Source: a bacterium
GTDB taxonomy: Bacteria; Gemmatimonadota; Gemmatimonadetes; Gemmatimonadales; Gemmatimonadaceae
Length of the DNA: 21,240 bases
Assembly (NCBI GenBank): GCA_021802745.1
Contig: JAJZRK010000026.1
Span: 1-21,240 of the forward strand
Direction of reading: 5' to 3'
Shown: positions 8,208 through 15,596 of the stretch, piece by piece
How the letters are laid out: every line of letters begins with the position of its first letter
How positions within the stretch are numbered: the stretch's first letter is position 1
Notes under the pieces: model-generated
Seen by the model: only the letters and a program-made list of their open reading frames with translations
Databases searched by the model: none
Told to the model about the DNA's origin: nothing
Translations under genes and position numbers: made by a program

Positions 8208-10135
8208 ACCCGTCGCGACCGCGAACGATGCTGCTCAAGGTCGCATACGGCGCGCTCTTTGTCGGCGTACTCCCCGTCCTGCTCGCCCTGTGGGCGTGGC
8301 GCCTCGACGGTTGGGTCCACCTGCCTGTTCCCACTGCCGCCATCGTTGGGGGTGCGCTGGTCATGGCAGGCGTGGCGCTCATGACAGCCGGCACGATTGC
8401 GCTGTGGCGCTACGGCGGCGGCCTGCCCATGAGCGCCTTTCCGCCGGAGCGGCTCGTGGTGCGCGGCGTCTACCGCTACGTCGCCGATCCGTTGTACGTG
8501 GGCGCCGTCACCGTGGCGTTCGGGGCGAGCATCGTGTTCGCGTCGCCGGCCGGCCTCTGGATCGTGTCTCCCACCCTGGCGCTCTGCTGCGCGGCCTGGG
8601 TGATGGGCTTCGAGCGTGAACTCACCCGCCAGCGCTTTGGCACGGCGGGTGCGCCGGTGCTGCGACTGCCAGACGATGTCGCTGACGCGCCCTCGCCGTG
8701 GCAGCGCGCCGCCGTGTACGCGCTCGTCTTCATTCCGTGGCTCGTCATCTACCTCTCCATCGAGTATCTCGGCGCTCCCGCCAACGCCCCGTCGTCGGCG
8801 CTGCCGATTGACGATCTCATTCCCGTGACGCCGTGGACCGCGCTTGTCTACGAGTCGGTGTATCCGATGGTCGTGCTCGCCCCGTTGTTCGCGCGCCGCC
8901 AGCGCCACCTGCGCACCTTCGCGCGACGCGGGCTCTGGGCCATCGCGTTGATCATCCCGTTCTACCTGCTGGTGCCGGTCGTCTATGAGCCGCGGCCCAT
9001 TCCCGGCAGCGGGTTCTTTCAGTCGTGGCTCGCCCTCGAGCGCGCCATCAACTCGCCGCTCACGGCCTTACCGGCGTTTCATGTCGTCTGGGCGTGCATC
9101 GCCGCCTCCATGTATGCCGCCACTTATCGCCGCGGTTGGCTGATGTGGATTCTTGCCCTCGCCATCGGCGCGAGCTGCGCCACCGTGGGCATCCATGCCG
9201 TGGCCGACGTCGCGGCGGCGCTCGTGGTGTTCGTGGGCATTGCGCGCGGTCCGCAGGTGTGGGCCTTCCTTCGCGACGCGTCCGAGCGGGGGGCGAACTC
9301 GTGGACGGAGTGGCGCTTCGGGCCGTTCCGCCTGATGAGCCACGGACTGTATCTCGGCCTGTCCGTCCTGCTCTCGTGTCCCGTGAGCATCTGGCTCGGC
9401 GGCCCCGACCTGCTCTGGTGGGTCTTCGCAGTCGGGCTGGCGGGCGCCATCACGGCGGCGCTGTGGGCGCAGCTCGTCGAGGGGTCGCCACAGCTGCTGC
9501 GCCCCTTCGGCTACTTCGGCGGAATGATCGGCGTTCTCATCATCGTCGTCGCCGCGGCGCTTGTCGGCCTGGACGCGTGGCGCCTGCTGGCCGCTTCCTG
9601 CGTCACGCTCGCGTTCGGGCAAGGACTCGGCCGACTTCGGTGCCTCGTGAACGGCTGCTGTCACGGCAAGCCGGCGCGCGCGTCGGTTGGCATCACCTAT
9701 GTGCATCCGATGCCACGCCCCGCGCGGATCGCCGCGCTCGGCGGCGTCGCCATTCACCCTACGCAGATCTATTCCCTGCTCTGGCTGATGGTCGTGGGCG
9801 TCGTGCTCGTGCGGCTGTGGCTCGTGCAGGCGCCGCTCGCCTTCATCGCCGGCATGTACTTTGTGCTCGTCGGCCTCGGACGGTTCGTGGAAGAGCACTA
9901 CCGCGGCGAGCCACAAACGGCGATCCTGGCGGGCTTCCGGCTGTACCAGTGGCTGACCTTCGCCTTCATCGTCGGCGGTGCCGCGCTGACGACTTTCGAT
10001 TCTCCCGTGGCGCCGCGGCCGATCTCGCTGACGTGGCCGACGTTTGCCGTCGCGGCGATCACCGCCGTCCTCGGCACCGTGAGCTTCGGGCTCGACGTCC
10101 CGGGTTCGAACCGCCGATTCTCCCGGCTCGCGTAG
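8204..10135 (+). CDS. tri-domain membrane protein: ICMT-like methyltransferase + PAP2-like phosphatase + Lgt-like module
   Basis: The 643-residue polytopic protein appears to hold three lipid-enzyme domains. Residues ~10-160 resemble isoprenylcysteine/phospholipid methyltransferases: RGVYRYVADPLYVG (87-100) and FERELTRQRFG (136-146). Residues ~165-350 resemble Aur1/Ipt1-type PAP2: LPAFHVVW (289-296) for the usual LPSxH, and ATVGIHAVADVAAA (326-339) for the His/Asp motif. Residues ~376-600 resemble Lgt: FGYFGGMIGVLI (435-446), GQGLGRLRCLVNGCCHG (472-488), HPTQIYSLLW (518-527), GRFVEEHYRGE (559-569). The Lgt arginines are kept, but the essential His of the HGG motif is Phe (YFGG). The start at the ATG at 8204 overlaps the previous stop by 4 bp; an earlier start would lie inside that gene. 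The domain calls come from motifs; the combined reaction is unknown. Confidence 0.8.
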   Translation: MNPSRPRTMLLKVAYGALFVGVLPVLLALWAWRLDGWVHLPVPTAAIVGGALVMAGVALMTAGTIALWRYGGGLPMSAFPPERLVVRGVYRYVADPLYVGAVTVAFGASIVFASPAGLWIVSPTLALCCAAWVMGFERELTRQRFGTAGAPVLRLPDDVADAPSPWQRAAVYALVFIPWLVIYLSIEYLGAPANAPSSALPIDDLIPVTPWTALVYESVYPMVVLAPLFARRQRHLRTFARRGLWAIALIIPFYLLVPVVYEPRPIPGSGFFQSWLALERAINSPLTALPAFHVVWACIAASMYAATYRRGWLMWILALAIGASCATVGIHAVADVAAALVVFVGIARGPQVWAFLRDASERGANSWTEWRFGPFRLMSHGLYLGLSVLLSCPVSIWLGGPDLLWWVFAVGLAGAITAALWAQLVEGSPQLLRPFGYFGGMIGVLIIVVAAALVGLDAWRLLAASCVTLAFGQGLGRLRCLVNGCCHGKPARASVGITYVHPMPRPARIAALGGVAIHPTQIYSLLWLMVVGVVLVRLWLVQAPLAFIAGMYFVLVGLGRFVEEHYRGEPQTAILAGFRLYQWLTFAFIVGGAALTTFDSPVAPRPISLTWPTFAVAAITAVLGTVSFGLDVPGSNRRFSRLA

Positions 10136-10177
10136 ACGGCACCGAACGGCCGCGTGCCAGCGCGCCACGCAGCCGTC

Positions 10178-10205
10178 GCGTGCACTGCGCGTGCACTGCG
10201 CGTGC
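10178..10205. repeat. short tandem repeat, 11-bp unit
   Basis: Two exact copies of GCGTGCACTGC (10178-10188 and 10189-10199) plus a partial third (10200-10205) lie in the 75-bp gap between convergent genes. The gap shows no clear terminator with a T-run. Confidence 0.6.
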
Positions 10206-10210
10206 CGCGC

Positions 10211-11176
10211 CTACGGCTCCCGCAGAAACGCCTCGACCGCCGGCCACACAACGTCGGGACGCTCGGCGTACGCAAAGTGCGCCGCGTTCGGCACCTTCAC
10301 CAGCCGCGCGTTGGGGAGTGACGTCACCCATTCCTCCACGAGGTCCATGGGAATGGCCTCGGCCTCGCCATGCACGACGAGCGTCGGCACGCGCAGCGTC
10401 CGGAGCTGCGGGCGAATGTCCCAGTCGCCGTACGACGCCATGACCACGCGGTTCGTCGTGCGCAGGCCGTAGGCGATGCCGCGCGGCTCCGACCCGCACA
10501 GGTCGCTCTTGATGAGCGGCAGCGTGCGCGCCGGCTCGGCGAGCCGCGGCACCATGGCGGCGCGCCAGTACGCGCGGCAGGCGGCGCGAATGCTGTCGCG
10601 CTCGGTGGCGGCCATCAGCCGACGATTGGCATCCCGCAGCTGGCGCTGGAGCGTGCTGTCCATGCGCGCGGCGGAGTTTTCCGCGAAGCGTTTCCAGAAG
10701 TCCCCGCGCCGCGGCGGCACCGGGCCCAGCAGGATCATGCGGCGCACCCGGTCGGGGTGCGCAATCGCGTACGTCGCAGCCAGCAGCGGCCCGTACGAGT
10801 GCGCAATGAGCGTGGCCCGCTGGATGCCAAACCAGGCGCGCATCGCGTCGAGGTCGGCAATCTGCTGCTGGGCGTTGAGTCGCGACGTGTCGTCGGGAAT
10901 GCTCGAGCGGCCCGCCCCGCGCTGGTCGTAGAAGATCACGACGTGCCGCTCGCCCAGCGGCGCAAAATCCCCCGCGATGCTCTCGAGGTCCACGCCCGGG
11001 CCGCCGTGAATCGCGATCAGCGTGTCGGCGCCGTGCCCGATCACGCGGAAGTAGAGTCCGGCGCCATCCGGAGTCTGCACATACCCCTCGCGCCCGCGTC
11101 CTCCGCCTGGCACCTGCTGCGCGGCCAGCGATGCCGCGCCAAGCAGGAGCCCCACCAGCAGGTTGATTCGCCTCAT
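10211..11176 (-). CDS. exported alpha/beta hydrolase, prolyl-iminopeptidase-like
   Basis: The 321-residue protein begins at the ATG at 11176 with GAGGAG five bases upstream. Residues 1-20 are a signal peptide ending SLAAQ. The fold signatures are HGGPG (57-61, oxyanion loop) and YDQRGAGRS (83-91), both typical of proline iminopeptidase relatives. The nucleophile elbow is AHSYG with Ser127; the first Gly of GxSxG is Ala. The catalytic His300 is in NAAHFAYAERP. The acid position in HGEAEAIP is Glu273 where Asp is usual; Glu can serve in this fold. A cap region lies at ~150-250. It is the last gene of the epimerase/transporter operon, 54 bp after the transporter stop, and converges on the tri-domain gene. 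The substrate could be a peptide or an ester. Confidence 0.85.
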   Translation of the reverse strand: MRRINLLVGLLLGAASLAAQQVPGGGRGREGYVQTPDGAGLYFRVIGHGADTLIAIHGGPGVDLESIAGDFAPLGERHVVIFYDQRGAGRSSIPDDTSRLNAQQQIADLDAMRAWFGIQRATLIAHSYGPLLAATYAIAHPDRVRRMILLGPVPPRRGDFWKRFAENSAARMDSTLQRQLRDANRRLMAATERDSIRAACRAYWRAAMVPRLAEPARTLPLIKSDLCGSEPRGIAYGLRTTNRVVMASYGDWDIRPQLRTLRVPTLVVHGEAEAIPMDLVEEWVTSLPNARLVKVPNAAHFAYAERPDVVWPAVEAFLREP

Positions 11177-11230
11177 GCTCGCTCCTCGATCATGCCCAAA
11201 TCGCCGTGCGCGCGCCGCCATCGTCGCCCG

Positions 11231-12574
11231 CTACGTCAGTCGCGCGGCCCACCGTCCCTGCTCCCGCCCCAGCCAGACCCCGAGCATCAGCCAGACGGCG
11301 GCGAGCGGCACCGCGGCGTACGCGATGCCCGACATGCCAAGCCCCAACGCGGCGAGTCCGGCAAAGCCCCACGCCCCAATCTGGTCGCCGGCGCGGTACA
11401 CGAACGTCTCGATGAAGTTCTTCCCCTTGTACTTGTCCTCGCGCGGAATGACCGTGAACAGGATCTCCATGGCCGGGTTGTTCAGCGCGAAGTTTCCGGC
11501 GCGGCGCGCAATGGCGATCGTCGCCACCACCGCGAAGACGGGCCAGGTGCCGAGCGCGGCAAAGCCGACGAGGCTGACGAACGGCAGGAAGGCCAGCGCG
11601 AGTGCGAGCCCCATCCACCTTATCAGCCGCCCGGTCAGGAGAATCTGCGTCACGAGCGTGAGCGACTGCACCACCAGCTCGATGCGCGCCATCACCGCGG
11701 TGCGCGCCGTGCGGTCGGCGAACGCCTTGCCCACGATGTCCGCCTGCTCGAAGTAGAGGATCGTCGAGCCCATCGTCAGCAGGACCAGAAAGGCCGAGAT
11801 GCCCAGCAGGTACGGCGAACTCATGACGTGCGTGATCCCCGCCCACAGGCTGCCGCCGATCGGCAGCTCCGCGCGCACCGAGGCCGGCACGTCCGCCGCG
11901 TGCTCGCGCGCCGGGTATTGCTGCACGCAGAGCACGGCGAGTTCAATGAGCACCGCCGAGATGAGCAGCAGGTTCGCGGTGCCCACCATCGGCGCCAGCT
12001 CCGCCGTCGCCGCCGACCCGAGCACCGAGCCGAGCGTCCCGCCCACCGCGATGAAGCCGAACAGCCGCTTCGCCTGCTCGCTGCGGAACGAGTCGGCCAT
12101 GAACGCCCAGAAGATGGAGACGACGAACAGGTTGAAGACGCTCGTCCAGACGAAGAACGCGCGCCCGATCCAGACGTCGCCCGCCGACCCTTCCACCGGC
12201 GCCACGAACGTCATGAGCGCGTAGAAGATGAGCAGGTTGGCCGCGAAGAACTGGTAGGTGATCGTGATGAACTTCCGCACGGGGAAGCGCACCACGAGCG
12301 CCGAGAAGAGCGGATTGGCGATGAGCACCGCGGTGAGCGTGCCGGCAAAGAGGAACGGGAGCTTGTCCACTCCCGTCGCCACTGCCACCGCCTCGCGAAT
12401 GGGGCGTAGCACGAACCAGCCGCTCAGCACGAAGAAGAAGTAGGCGAACGACACGAGCATCGCCCGCACTTCATTCGGCTGCACGTCCACCATGCGGCGC
12501 AGCAGCGTGTGCGCGCGCGGCGCCGTGGCGTCGTTCGCGCGCTCCGGCGTGCCCTCTGGCGCGGGCCCGCTCAC
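11231..12574 (-). CDS. NTT (ATP/ADP translocase)-like nucleotide transporter of the MFS type
   Basis: The 447-residue membrane protein has about 12 hydrophobic segments. The N-terminal VLRPIREAVAVATGV, the LPFLFAGTLTAVL helix, the LFGFIAVGGTLGSVLGS glycine helix, and a C-terminal ALNNPAMEILFTVIPREDKYKGKNFIE stretch (partly quoted) suit the bacterial Npt/TLC nucleotide transporter family. The proper start is GTG at 12574, which overlaps the upstream epimerase stop as GTGA and has GGAGGGG just upstream. A longer reading extending to 12877 lies within that gene. NTT proteins are famous in intracellular parasites for importing host ATP, but homologues occur in free-living bacteria with unknown cargo. 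Given the neighbours, a nucleotide-linked or cofactor cargo is possible but unproven. Confidence 0.75.
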   Translation of the reverse strand: MSGPAPEGTPERANDATAPRAHTLLRRMVDVQPNEVRAMLVSFAYFFFVLSGWFVLRPIREAVAVATGVDKLPFLFAGTLTAVLIANPLFSALVVRFPVRKFITITYQFFAANLLIFYALMTFVAPVEGSAGDVWIGRAFFVWTSVFNLFVVSIFWAFMADSFRSEQAKRLFGFIAVGGTLGSVLGSAATAELAPMVGTANLLLISAVLIELAVLCVQQYPAREHAADVPASVRAELPIGGSLWAGITHVMSSPYLLGISAFLVLLTMGSTILYFEQADIVGKAFADRTARTAVMARIELVVQSLTLVTQILLTGRLIRWMGLALALAFLPFVSLVGFAALGTWPVFAVVATIAIARRAGNFALNNPAMEILFTVIPREDKYKGKNFIETFVYRAGDQIGAWGFAGLAALGLGMSGIAYAAVPLAAVWLMLGVWLGREQGRWAARLT

Positions 12575-13755
12575 TCGCGCCCCTCCGCCTTCAGCTTCGC
12601 GTGCCACGCCGCCAGCACTTCGGCCTCGCGCTTCATGTCGAGCCCGTTCACCGCGCCACGGAGCGTGGCGTCCTGCTCGGCCTGCGGCCGCGTGCGGTGC
12701 CAGTCGAGCGTCGTCCTGGCCGTGTCGGCAAGCGAGCGGAAGGTCAGCCCGGCGGCAATCGCCTTGGACGCGTTGCGGCGCTGGTAGCCCGCGGTGCGTC
12801 CGTAGGGCGGCTGCCAGACCGTCATGTGCCGCCACGGGCGAATCTGCTGCTCCTGCAGGAACTCCCACGGCACCCACGTGAAGCGCCCCGGCGTGGCCGT
12901 GATGGACTTCACGCCGTAGAGCATCTCGCCGATCGTCAGCGGCTTCTCCGGACCAATGGCGTTGTACGTCCCGAATGCCCGCGCCTCGGCCAGCCGCACC
13001 GAGAACTCCGCGAGATCGCGCACGTCAATGAACTGGCACGGATCGTCGGGCTTGTCGGGGGCGAGAATCTCGCCGCCCGCGTCAATGCGCGCCGGCCAGT
13101 AGGTGAAGCGGTCCGTGCGGTCGAGCGGCCCGACAATCAGGCACGGGCGCACCACCGTCCAGAGCCCCGCGTACTGCTTGGCGACTTCCTTTTCGGCGAG
13201 CACCTTGAGCGCGCCGTAGTAGCGTGACGCATGCTGCCGGTCGAGCGTGTACGGGTCAACGTCCGGCGGCAGTACGGCCACCGGGCTGTTCTCGTCGAGC
13301 CCGATGATGCTCTGGTCGCTGTAGACCGACGTCGTGGACTGGAAGATGTAGTGCTTGACGTTGCCCGAGAGCTGGCGCGCCGCATTGCGCACCCAGGCCG
13401 GCAAGGTCGTCGGGTTGTCGAGCACCACGTCGAACGACTTGCCCTGCAGCGCGCTGGTGTCGTTGTTGAGGTCGCCGACAAGCTCCTCCGCCACCTTGCC
13501 CTTGAAGTAGCCCGGGCGCGTCTTGTTGCGGTTGAAGAGCGTGACGCGATGCCCGCGTGCAATTGCGTATTCCACCTGCTCGGGGCCGGTGAAGCCCGTG
13601 CCGCCAAGAATGAGGATGTTGAGCGACGTCGGCGCCTTGGTGACGCGCTGCGGGAGCAGGAACGGATCGGGCTGGCCGAGCATCGTCTTCGGCATCAGGC
13701 CCAGCGCACCGCCGATGGCGGCGCTGGTCTGCAGGAACGCGCGGCGGCTAGTCAT
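12571..13755 (-). CDS. NAD(P)-dependent epimerase/dehydratase (extended SDR) with a twin-arginine signal
   Basis: The 394-residue protein starts at the ATG at 13755 with GGAGGG upstream. The leader contains SRRAFLQ (3-9), a Tat motif, and a hydrophobic stretch to about Leu20, so a folded, cofactor-loaded enzyme is expected to be exported. The Rossmann motif GGTGFTG is at 51-57 and the SDR active-site pair is Tyr180/Lys184 (YGALK), with Ser/Thr in FQSTTSVY just before. The 300-394 part contains FTWVPWEFL and MTVWQPPYG. It overlaps the upstream paralog by 8 bp and its stop overlaps the transporter start, so all three are likely translated as a block. It is a close paralog of the next gene. An exported SDR is unusual because NAD(P) is normally cytosolic. 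The substrate is unknown. Confidence 0.88.
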   Translation of the reverse strand: MTSRRAFLQTSAAIGGALGLMPKTMLGQPDPFLLPQRVTKAPTSLNILILGGTGFTGPEQVEYAIARGHRVTLFNRNKTRPGYFKGKVAEELVGDLNNDTSALQGKSFDVVLDNPTTLPAWVRNAARQLSGNVKHYIFQSTTSVYSDQSIIGLDENSPVAVLPPDVDPYTLDRQHASRYYGALKVLAEKEVAKQYAGLWTVVRPCLIVGPLDRTDRFTYWPARIDAGGEILAPDKPDDPCQFIDVRDLAEFSVRLAEARAFGTYNAIGPEKPLTIGEMLYGVKSITATPGRFTWVPWEFLQEQQIRPWRHMTVWQPPYGRTAGYQRRNASKAIAAGLTFRSLADTARTTLDWHRTRPQAEQDATLRGAVNGLDMKREAEVLAAWHAKLKAEGRE

Positions 13756-14803
13756 TGTCTGTCCCTCCCGTCGTCTGCTTGGCCTTCCAGGCCGCAATCA
13801 CCTCGGCTTCCTTGGCCGGCGCGATGCCCGAGATGGCGCCCTCTGCGGTCGCCTTCTGCTCCGCCTCCGGGCGCGTCTTGTGCCAGGCAAGCGTCTCCGA
13901 CGCCGTCACCGCGAGCGGGCGGAAGGTGAGCCCTGCCTTCACGGCGCGGTCGTTGTTGCGCCGCAGGAAGCCCGCGGTGGGGCCGATGGGCGGCAGCCAG
14001 ACCGGCATGTGGCGCCACCCGCGCACTCCCTGCGCGGTGAGGAACTCGGCGGGCACCCACGTGAACTGCGCCCCCGCCGTCGACACCGCCTTGATGCCGT
14101 AGAGCAGCTCCGACATCGGGCGCACGGAGCCCACCGCGTTGAACGTGCCAATCACCTTCTGCTCGGCCAGCCGGATCATCCACTCGGCGAGGTCACGCGA
14201 GTCAATCCACTGCGTCGGATCGTCGGGCGTGCCCGGCGCGAGCACGTCGCCGCCCTTGTCAATGCGCGCCGGCCACCAGGTGAAGCGGTCGCTGCGGTCG
14301 AGCGGCCCCACAATGAGCCCCGGGCGCACGACGGTCACCTTGCCCGGGTACTGCCGTTCCGCCTCCTGCTCGGCGAAGGTCTTGAGCGCGCCGTAGTACT
14401 TGCCGGCGTTCTCGCGCACCGTGGTGTACGGGTCCAGGTCGGCCGGCATGGGCGTGGTGCCATCCGTCTCGTCCATGTTGGGCCGGCTGTTGTCCGGGTA
14501 GACCGACTCGGTGGAGATGAAGATGTAGTGCCCGACATTCCCCTTGAGCTGGCTGGCCGCGTTGCGCACCCAGGCCGGAAAGGTGGTCGGGTTGTCGAGC
14601 ACGACGTCGAACTTCTTCCCCGCCAGCGCGCTCACGTCGTCGTTCAGGTCGCCGATGAGCTGGTCCACCTTGCCCTTGAAGAAATCCGGACGCGTGCGAT
14701 TGCGGTTGAAGAGCGTGACCTTGTGGCCGCGTGCGAGGGCATACTCCACCTGCTCGGGGCCGGTGAAGCCGGTGCCGCCGAGGATGAGGATGTTGAGCGG
14801 CAT
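13748..14803 (-). CDS. NAD(P)-dependent epimerase/dehydratase (extended SDR), cytosolic paralog
   Basis: The 351-residue protein has no leader: the Rossmann motif GGTGFTG is at 9-15, so it begins exactly where its Tat-bearing paralog's mature domain begins. The active-site pair is Tyr137/Lys141 (YYGALK) with Ser in FISTESVY. Long stretches match the paralog, including GGTGFTGPEQVEYA, VVLDNPTT and GLIVGPLDRSDRF versus LIVGPLDRTDRF, and the DNA is also clearly alike, as expected for a tandem duplication. It is the first gene of the operon, with a plausible promoter 49-77 bp upstream. It probably acts on a nucleotide-sugar or similar substrate, but a CSP41-like RNA-binding or other role cannot be ruled out. 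Its stop overlaps the next start (ATGACTAG). Confidence 0.88.
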   Translation of the reverse strand: MPLNILILGGTGFTGPEQVEYALARGHKVTLFNRNRTRPDFFKGKVDQLIGDLNDDVSALAGKKFDVVLDNPTTFPAWVRNAASQLKGNVGHYIFISTESVYPDNSRPNMDETDGTTPMPADLDPYTTVRENAGKYYGALKTFAEQEAERQYPGKVTVVRPGLIVGPLDRSDRFTWWPARIDKGGDVLAPGTPDDPTQWIDSRDLAEWMIRLAEQKVIGTFNAVGSVRPMSELLYGIKAVSTAGAQFTWVPAEFLTAQGVRGWRHMPVWLPPIGPTAGFLRRNNDRAVKAGLTFRPLAVTASETLAWHKTRPEAEQKATAEGAISGIAPAKEAEVIAAWKAKQTTGGTDND

Positions 14804-14851
14804 CGGGATGCGGCTCCGCTGGGGAGGGGTCTGGGGGCGGGCGACCGGGTA

Positions 14852-14880
14852 AGTCTATCGTCTGGCGCTACGCGGTGCAA
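14852..14880 (-). promoter_or_regulatory. candidate sigma-70-type promoter for the epimerase operon
   Basis: On the minus strand TTGCAC (14880-14875) and TAGACT (14857-14852) are separated by exactly 17 bp. The -35 matches 3 of 6 and the -10 matches 4 of 6 consensus positions. The predicted leader is about 45 nt. Confidence 0.4.
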
Positions 14881-14957
14881 AACGAAGCCAAGCACGCAAC
14901 GCAGATATCTGCTATTAGTTGACGCTGAACTTTGCTCCACTTCCGAGACTAGTGCCT

Positions 14958-15386
14958 TCATTCTCCTGTCTCTGGGCCACGAGTCCAACGAGGGAGTCTC
15001 GTTGTCCTCGAAGCGAGGAAGTCGAGTAGAACCGACGAAGGTGCTGGATCTGCCACGACGATTCGCTCAAACCGCGGCGTCCACGATAACAGCGACTCAA
15101 ACTCCATGGCGTCGGCCTCAAGCATGCTGAACCCCACCACTGCCAGCGTGTCAGCCGAATAGGTGAGTCGCCGGAAGCACGCGGTGGCACGCTTCATCCA
15201 CCGCAGTTCCTGGCCGAAGGGGTTTGACTCTCCTGGCAGAACGATGTCTGCGACATCACGCACTCGAAGCTGGAGGGCGGGAAGGTCTGCGAGAAGCGGC
15301 ATTTGCAAGTCCTGTGTCTGGGAGACTTCCGGGGTGTTCGCTAGAGTTTTACTGACGCCATTCACTGCTGATTCTTCATCTTCCAA
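14958..15386 (-). pseudogene. C-terminal remnant of a SIR2-like protein (tentative)
   Basis: An open frame of 142 residues starts at a TTG; the same frame has a stop at 15423-15425, so there is no longer version. Residues 78-92 (ADTLAVVGFSMLEAD) followed by IVVADPAPSSVL (109-120) strongly resemble the last strands of SIR2-like/deoxyhypusine-synthase-fold proteins, where a VxGYSxPExD motif precedes an I-V-V-x-P strand. PGESNPFGQELRWMKRA may match the segment before it. The N-terminal Rossmann half and catalytic His are absent, and the space where they should be is the AT-rich hip control region. The simplest reading is a gene truncated when hipBA arrived, or a decayed gene. It could instead be a short intact hypothetical protein. 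Confidence 0.4.
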
Positions 15387-15446
15387 TCGAGTGGCGGCGC
15401 GTTCACGCCCGTTCCCAGCCGGTCAGCGCTCTTTTCGTTTCTCTTG

Positions 15447-15463
15447 GTTATATATTCTATAAC
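15447..15463. promoter_or_regulatory. palindromic operator-like site 1 (probable HipB site)
   Basis: GTTATA (15447-15452), five bases TATTC, and TATAAC (15458-15463) form a perfect inverted repeat. A near-copy begins exactly 74 bp downstream over the promoter, about seven helical turns, which suits two dimers on one face of the DNA. Assignment to HipB is inference from position and autoregulation in hip loci. Confidence 0.6.
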
Positions 15464-15510
15464 ATAAATAACACCTTTGCGAGATATTTCTTCTTTAGGC
15501 ACTATTTATC

Positions 15511-15539
15511 TTGACTTTCAGTTATACTTTCTATAAGAT
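15511..15539 (+). promoter_or_regulatory. hipBA promoter (sigma-70 type)
   Basis: TTGACT at 15511-15516 and TAAGAT at 15534-15539 are separated by exactly 17 bp. The -35 matches 5 of 6 and the -10 4 of 6 consensus bases. Transcription would start near 15546, giving a ~50-nt leader to the hipB ATG. Operator site 2 lies across the spacer and -10. Confidence 0.65.
15521..15537. promoter_or_regulatory. palindromic operator-like site 2 overlapping the hip promoter
   Basis: GTTATA (15521-15526), CTTTC, and TATAAG (15532-15537) repeat site 1 with one broken base pair; the spacer is also 5 nt and ends TTC as in site 1. It covers the promoter spacer and most of the -10, so a bound repressor would block RNA polymerase. 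Confidence 0.6.
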
Positions 15540-15596
15540 ATATATTCACACTATCGACCGTATTTTTCCCTTAGCATACTTATTAGGTGACTTTCG

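Larger units (their letters stand above)
15423..15596. other. AT-rich intergenic control region upstream of hipBA
   Basis: This stretch is strikingly AT-rich compared with everything else in the window. It contains two related palindromes, one strong promoter and the hipB ribosome-binding site (AGGTGA at 15585-15590). No ORF is supported here. Between the promoter elements of the epimerase operon and this region, 14881-15422 contains only the SIR2-like remnant. Confidence 0.8.

Noticed and set aside
10095..10130. GGTTCGAACC-containing stretch resembling a tRNA T-arm
   Set aside because: It lies in the coding end of the tri-domain protein, and the flanks do not form a T-stem or acceptor stem.
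10370..12409. 679-residue plus-strand frame opposite the hydrolase and transporter
   Set aside because: Low-complexity Arg/His/Glu sequence, antisense to two well-supported genes.
15163..15462. 99-residue plus-strand frame opposite the SIR2-like remnant
   Set aside because: Ser/Arg-rich without motifs or ribosome-binding site; runs into the AT-rich control region.
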